Part shown: in pieces, positions 59,155-64,000 of the stretch | Position numbering within the stretch: the first letter of the stretch is position 1 | How the letters are laid out: every line of letters starts with the position of its first letter | Source of the DNA: Sympetrum striolatum | Taxonomy: Eukaryota > Arthropoda > Insecta > Odonata > Libellulidae | Length of the DNA: 64,000 nt | Assembly (NCBI GenBank): GCA_947579665.1 | Contig: OX388347.1 | Span: 21,754,562-21,818,561 of the forward strand | Direction of reading: 5' to 3' | Notes under the pieces: generated by a model | The model's input: only the letters and a program-made list of their open reading frames with translations | Database searches by the model: none | Told to the model about the DNA's origin: nothing | Made by a program: the position numbers and the translations under genes

Positions 59155-59470
59155 GATCTTTTTTTATAATTATTTTATAATTATTTTATTCCTTGTACAA
59201 AAAAATACAAAAGACAAAAAAACACAATATTATATACAAATTAAGGAATATTAGGTCCCTTGGAGAAGAATTTCTTGATTTAGGGACCGACTCACACACT
59301 AAATAAGCAATTTTTGTTGCATGATTTAATATAAAACTTAGACACATTTTTGCTGGTGCATAAGAATAAAAACACAAAAAAAGAAACAAACATAAATGAA
59401 CTATAAACAAAAAATTGAAGTGATAGACACATGCACATGGGCACATGCAGAGACTTAAATATAATTATTT
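59155..59470 (-). other. Possible retroelement or transcript 3' end
   Basis: On the minus strand a non-coding stretch ends in GGAATAAA (AATAAA at about 59186-59191) followed by two tandem ATAATTATTTT-type units and an A-rich tail. It then abuts the 3' end of the SINE, which is on the opposite strand. This resembles the 3' end of a polyadenylated retrocopy, but AT-rich chance cannot be excluded. The 86-codon minus frame here is motif-free. Confidence 0.25.
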
Positions 59471-59795
59471 TCCCACGTTAATTAAATACTCGACCTCCCT
59501 CTGATGCAACAACCAAACCCAAACCTCCTTACAAAATTTACCTTTCGTGGCTGCTTGAGTAAGAGTAAGTAAGACTGAGTAATAGAAAGTTCTGTTCTGT
59601 TGATCAGGTAGAATATTTATCCATTAAGATATTTAATATTTTTTTCATATGATATATAATTTAGCTGTGAAAGTGGAGGGAAGGGAAAGACGATCATGAT
59701 ATAGAGCTGAGCTTTTGTAAAAATGGAGACAACACATTGGAGCAAAACATATGCAAACTTAGAACCTTTCCCGGCGTTTAAGGTGGCTGCTATAC
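59471..59795. other. Nothing recognised
   Basis: AT-rich spacer before CSC copy 4. Confidence 0.4.
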
Positions 59796-60531
59796 TTTTT
59801 TACTTTCTCCATATACGAAGTATAGAGAAAGTATTGTTTTCATGAAAAAATTCGACTTCGAGATTTCAACGGAAATACATGTTTTGGGGTCCCTAGAACA
59901 CGTTTTGACCATTTTCGGAATCATCACCGGTTGATTAGGAGTTATTCGTATAATACCGATAAACCGGAAGTAGCTGTCATGTACTTTGTGGGCGCTCTAA
60001 CATGAGAACCATTCATTGTATCAACACCAAATTTCATAAATAGTATTTTGGTTGGTGTCGTTAGAGTTGATTAGTTTTTGGAGAAATCAGTTTACCGAAA
60101 GTTTAGCTTAATTCTTCAAAGCTCATTTCCGGTTTTCAAAATATCTCCAAAAATATGATATTTAGGTATATACTATTATTTAAAAAAGTTTTAGAAAATA
60201 AAATTTACTATAACTTTTGGTTGAAACATATTTTTGTATCACTGATTGTGTAGGAGTTATTCATGAAATACTGATAAACCGGAAGTTGCTGATTATGTAC
60301 TTTGTGGGCGCTCTGGGCTCTATGGGCGAAAGGGCAATTTCATCGTTTTTCATCGATCATGTCCCGTTAAACATTATTTATCATGTTTTTGGCGTCAAAG
60401 ATAATAATATATATATATATTAATCACTCGTATTCCAAGTTTAGATGGAATATAGAGTTCGAAATTACTGCGGTAGATAAATATTTACATCTTATATATA
60501 TGGAGAAAGTCATGTGCTGGCCACATCAGAT
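59796..60531 (-). repeat. Interspersed repeat family CSC, copy 4
   Basis: Inverse orientation to copies 1 and 2, with the same ends. The terminal hairpin is seen clearly at 59801-59833 (TACTTTCTC...GAGAAAGTA with an inner TATAC/GTATA helix). The copy has one complete subunit and part of a second; the CA array and adjoining segment are deleted, so the 'TTCGGAATCATC' block joins directly to ACCGGTTGATTAGG. A short AT array at about 60407-60420 corresponds to the long one in copy 1. Confidence 0.85.
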
Positions 60532-61090
60532 TTTTCTTGAATGCTTTTGGTTTTTTAGTTAGTAAATATTACCTCGTTCCTCAGTCTCATTCATTGTCTC
60601 AAGCTTGGGTAATTGATGAATACTTTAATAAGATTAATAATTTTTCATTCCTTTTCTAATGATTAAATACAAATAAAAACAACTTTATGCACGGAAAATA
60701 GGTTTCCTTTAATGAGCTGTGTTTTGTTTTGAGGTTACCGACTCTTCATAGCGTTTAATAGAAATGAAGTAAATAAGCAATATATTTAATACAATAACAT
60801 ATATTATAGAACATGAGTGCAAAATACAATTAATATTACAAAAATATTAAAAACATTCTACTACTTTGAAAATATTTTTTTAAGAAAATTTCATTGTCAT
60901 GAATTCTTCCCCTTGTTAACTTAGAAATAGGAAAAAATCCTATTCCTACTTAAAAATTCTGTATCGGACTGTAGCAAAAATACAATTAGGAACTTTGATG
61001 CGAGTACAATGTATGCATAAGCACGGTCTAATTATTTCACATGAGACCTAATGGTACATACATGAGACCTTCAGATGAGAAAGCGTTTTC
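60532..61090. other. AT-rich, nothing recognised
   Basis: No supported feature. Confidence 0.4.
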
Positions 61091-61750
61091 CAAACACTGT
61101 TTTAAAACATCCTTTTAGAGAGAGTGACAATGAGGAGAAGGTGCCGCACCCGAGCAGAGGCGCAGGGGAGCGAGAGGAGCAGCTCCTGACTCCGACCATC
61201 CGTGGCACAAACGACCGCATATAAAACTGAGGAATGGTTTCGAAAATTAGGGTAACAAAGAAACACAACAATGTGGATGGGGCTTTGTCGAGGTCGTAAA
61301 AAATAAGGAATGGCGTTGTCGGAGGGGGGAGTGGGGGAGATTGGGGGGGAGGGAATGAGGCCCCTTTCCACAGACCGTTGCTTCCCGTCTTCCTAATGCC
61401 ATCGCTTCTTTTTTTTTAATTTGAAGCGGCGAGGTAATTAGGCGCGGTCGGGGAGACGTGTGTGTTTAGGGGGCGTGGCAGTCGCGGAAAAGAAAGCAAA
61501 TGAATGCAGATGAAATTGGAGAGGACATTAACGCGGATTGGAAGGGGGAGAGCAGATGGAAATGAAATTTGGGGGGAAATGAAGGGAAGGGTGACAAGGA
61601 TTTGCGAAAGACGAATTCGGGGAGCGCTGTAAATGGAGATTACGGCCGGACGATAAAATCTGCAGAAGACTCCATCGAAAGAGCGGTGTATCATGCGCCT
61701 TTATCTCGATGAGGAAATAATTCCCGATGAATTTTTTATGCGACGCTCCC
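61091..61750. other. Strongly purine-skewed, GC-raised island
   Basis: The plus strand has long G/A-rich runs such as GGAGGGGGGAGTGGGGGAGA near 61320 and GGAAGGGGGAGAGCAGATGG near 61540, plus a CpG-containing patch near 61430. Four overlapping minus frames are open and Ser/Pro/Leu-rich by composition. No exon claimed. Confidence 0.5.
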
Positions 61751-64000
61751 ATCGACTTAAATGAAGGCTAATTGCAATGCGTTCGATAGTCATCCGTTTG
61801 AGTTATGGTTTATTTGTGACTATAAAAAGAAGCGGAAGTGGAAATGTCAGAATTGGAATTTGTTTGCTGAGCGAATGACGTCAGATGTTTATTTAGGCCT
61901 TGATAGGTACTTGCAGCTTGAAAACACACAAAAGGACTTTAATGCTCGACTAAATATGGGGTATTCAGATTGAGCAACTAAAATAATATAAAAGTAACTA
62001 CTCTTTTTTAGTATTCAAAAACTTATTAGTAAAAAAAATGATACTGAAAAGTATGTATTTCGTTCGTGAAAATGCTTCTAAGCGGTATACTGTTAATTAG
62101 CACTCCTGATGTTAAGTGATGTCAGTAATAAATAAATTTTATCTTACTTCTTTCAGTTACACAGATGAATAACAAGCTCATATAATTGCAGCAAGGCATA
62201 GAGCTTCGAACGTTACTAATTGTGTTTAAACAAATTCATTACACTATACTTTTTTAGAGGAAGCACATTAACTGCTTGGTTTCCTTGCGATTCCCCTTTA
62301 TTTCTTATATCCTTGCGCTCAGCTTTCGTTTCCTTTCAACTTTTCTTTACATTTCCTATTCCTACACCACACTTGTCTTTTTATCTTTAGGATATCATTT
62401 ACTTCATTCAACCGAGGTATCTTTAACACTCAAACAGCAGACATAATTAAAATTACCAACATGGTGGATACTGTCCTATTTTTTACCCAATCATTGTCCT
62501 ATTTATATTCCAATTCCAAGGTTTAATCATTATAAAACCCTTTTTATGATATAATAGAAATTGCGTTGACTTTTAATGAAGGATAAACTATAGGAATTTG
62601 ATAGAAGTGCACAAATGATGGAAAACGCACTCTGAAAATCCTCACAGGGGTAGACCCAAAGATTTCCAAACCATTTCCTGATAGTAAATTGCTTTTGGTA
62701 GGAAATTCATACGTAAGTAGGCAACTAAAGTAAAAATATAATGATAAATAGCCATGGAATTTTATCTGCTGGGAATTTCCGCGTATTCCAACCATACCCA
62801 CTGACCGATCGTAGGATAGAAACTTCTAATTTCTTTTTCCTTGCCCACAAATCATTAGAAGTTGTACTATTGTTATCATAAAACATCCTGATGTAGGAGT
62901 ACCAAGCAATTAGCAATGAAATTTAGGCTTCAGATGAAAATTTAAGCTTAGGATCAGATGAAAAAATCAGAAAATAGTCCAAATCGGGACTAAAATGATG
63001 CAATCCATGCCGTTTTAGTGTTAGCGCCTCTCAAAATCTCTATTCGTTTTTTCAATGCGCTTTCGTTTATGCCCTCAATATGCACAAGACTTTCTTATAT
63101 TGCTCACGCATTTCATTTCGTTCCAGAATCGCGTCTAAGTTGAGAACGAAATACTACAAATTTAAAAATATAACTTCACTTTTTAGATAAAGAGGGTGTT
63201 GCAGAGTACAGTATTTAATTCGAAATATCTGTTTTATTTTTTGTATGGAGATTTAAATCGCTTTTAATGGGTTTTAACAAATTTAGAAGGAAGCAATTTA
63301 AATAAATCACGTAAACAAAGTTCAATGGTTACGGTCATGTTTAACGTAAATGCATCAACATGAAATTTAATTAGTTAAAGAGGATATTTGATTCGAGTTA
63401 CATCTGTTCAATTGAAAATCTCCCAAGGGGCAAATTACACCTAATATCTAGGCGTTTGAATTTCAATACAGGTAAGCAAGGCCAAATACGTAATTAGTCG
63501 ATGAAGAATTTAGATACGACTATATGCTTGGGGGTAAAGATATATTAATGTATAAGAAACTAAAAAAGAATGTAGAATTAAAAAAAATAGATTTTAAGAT
63601 CAAAATATTTTACTATTTAATATTTTCATCCACGCTGAGGGAGACATTAATATTATAATTTGTAGATTAGCGTCAGAATTTGCAAGTCAAATTCTGCTGA
63701 AAGCAATCTCATTATACGGAGTGTTGAAAAAGCTCTAAGCGATTTTACATAATCCAGCTGCATGTTTAATCTTCGCATAGAGCTCTCAATAATTACGGGG
63801 CGTAAAAATAATTTCTGCTAGAATTTGTGATGGATGCTTGTCCTTTCAGAAGTCTGTGAATTAAATGTAAATCAGAAGGCGTAATCAGCATAGCATACGC
63901 CTCCTAATCGCGATTTACAGGTGAAAGTGATAAATTTTACGGTCAAATCTTTGCTACTTGGGTAAATTTGTGATAATAATCCCGGTGCATAGATTATTCC
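61751..64000. other. AT-rich, nothing recognised
   Basis: Frames 61761-61973 (+) and 62544-62916 (-) have no recognisable domain. The window ends without a feature crossing the edge that I can identify. Confidence 0.4.

Overview
The window looks like non-coding nuclear DNA of an arthropod, most likely an insect or a close relative with a large, repeat-rich genome. The evidence is its AT-rich composition, many dinucleotide microsatellites, fragments of insect-type non-LTR reverse transcriptase, tRNA-derived SINEs, a solo LTR, foldback repeats, and several copies of one interspersed repeat family. Species cannot be fixed from the sequence. I found no intact protein-coding gene, no rRNA and no credible functional tRNA. 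The longest open frames (157 and 139 codons) lie in purine/pyrimidine-skewed tracts and have no recognisable domains. The window is best read as intergenic or intronic.

Layout. 0-4.1 kb: a foldback whose loop resembles a hammerhead ribozyme core, a GC-raised island, and an antisense fragment of a LINE reverse transcriptase C-terminus. 4.1-4.4 kb: a solo LTR with a 5-bp target duplication and a CAGT-rich internal domain. 8.1-10.8 kb: two same-orientation copies of an about 1.1-kb repeat family (called CSC here) built from 317-bp subunits. 12.0-12.4 kb: a second LINE C-terminal fragment. 17.26-17.54 kb: two tRNA-derived SINE copies fused head to head inside one 14-bp target duplication. 19.6-20.3 kb: a dispersed repeat carrying a 78-bp hairpin insertion; its empty-site paralogue is at 56.5-57.0 kb. 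28.6-29.1 kb: a foldback and a third LINE fragment. 33.9 kb: a CAATAAT minisatellite. 39.2-39.5 kb: a foldback with two ribozyme-like motifs. 40.6-41.5 kb: an about 850-bp near-palindrome with a G-quadruplex motif at its tip. 44.5 and 46.7 kb: a diverged direct duplication. 50.4 kb: a GC-raised, coding-like patch. 50.9-51.7 and 59.8-60.5 kb: two more CSC copies, inverted relative to the first pair. 51.8-52.9 kb: termini of a probable DNA transposon. 58.9-59.15 kb: a second, unrelated tRNA-derived SINE.

Between these lie GC-raised islands of 0.3-0.9 kb, many strongly purine-skewed on one strand (for example 17.7-18.1, 26.3-27.0, 41.6-42.1 and 61.1-61.7 kb on +; 6.7-7.2, 24.0-24.2 and 29.9-30.1 kb on -). 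They recur throughout, do not look like copies of each other, and have no assigned function. No genes act together here; what can be reconstructed is a history of retrotransposon, SINE and foldback insertions.
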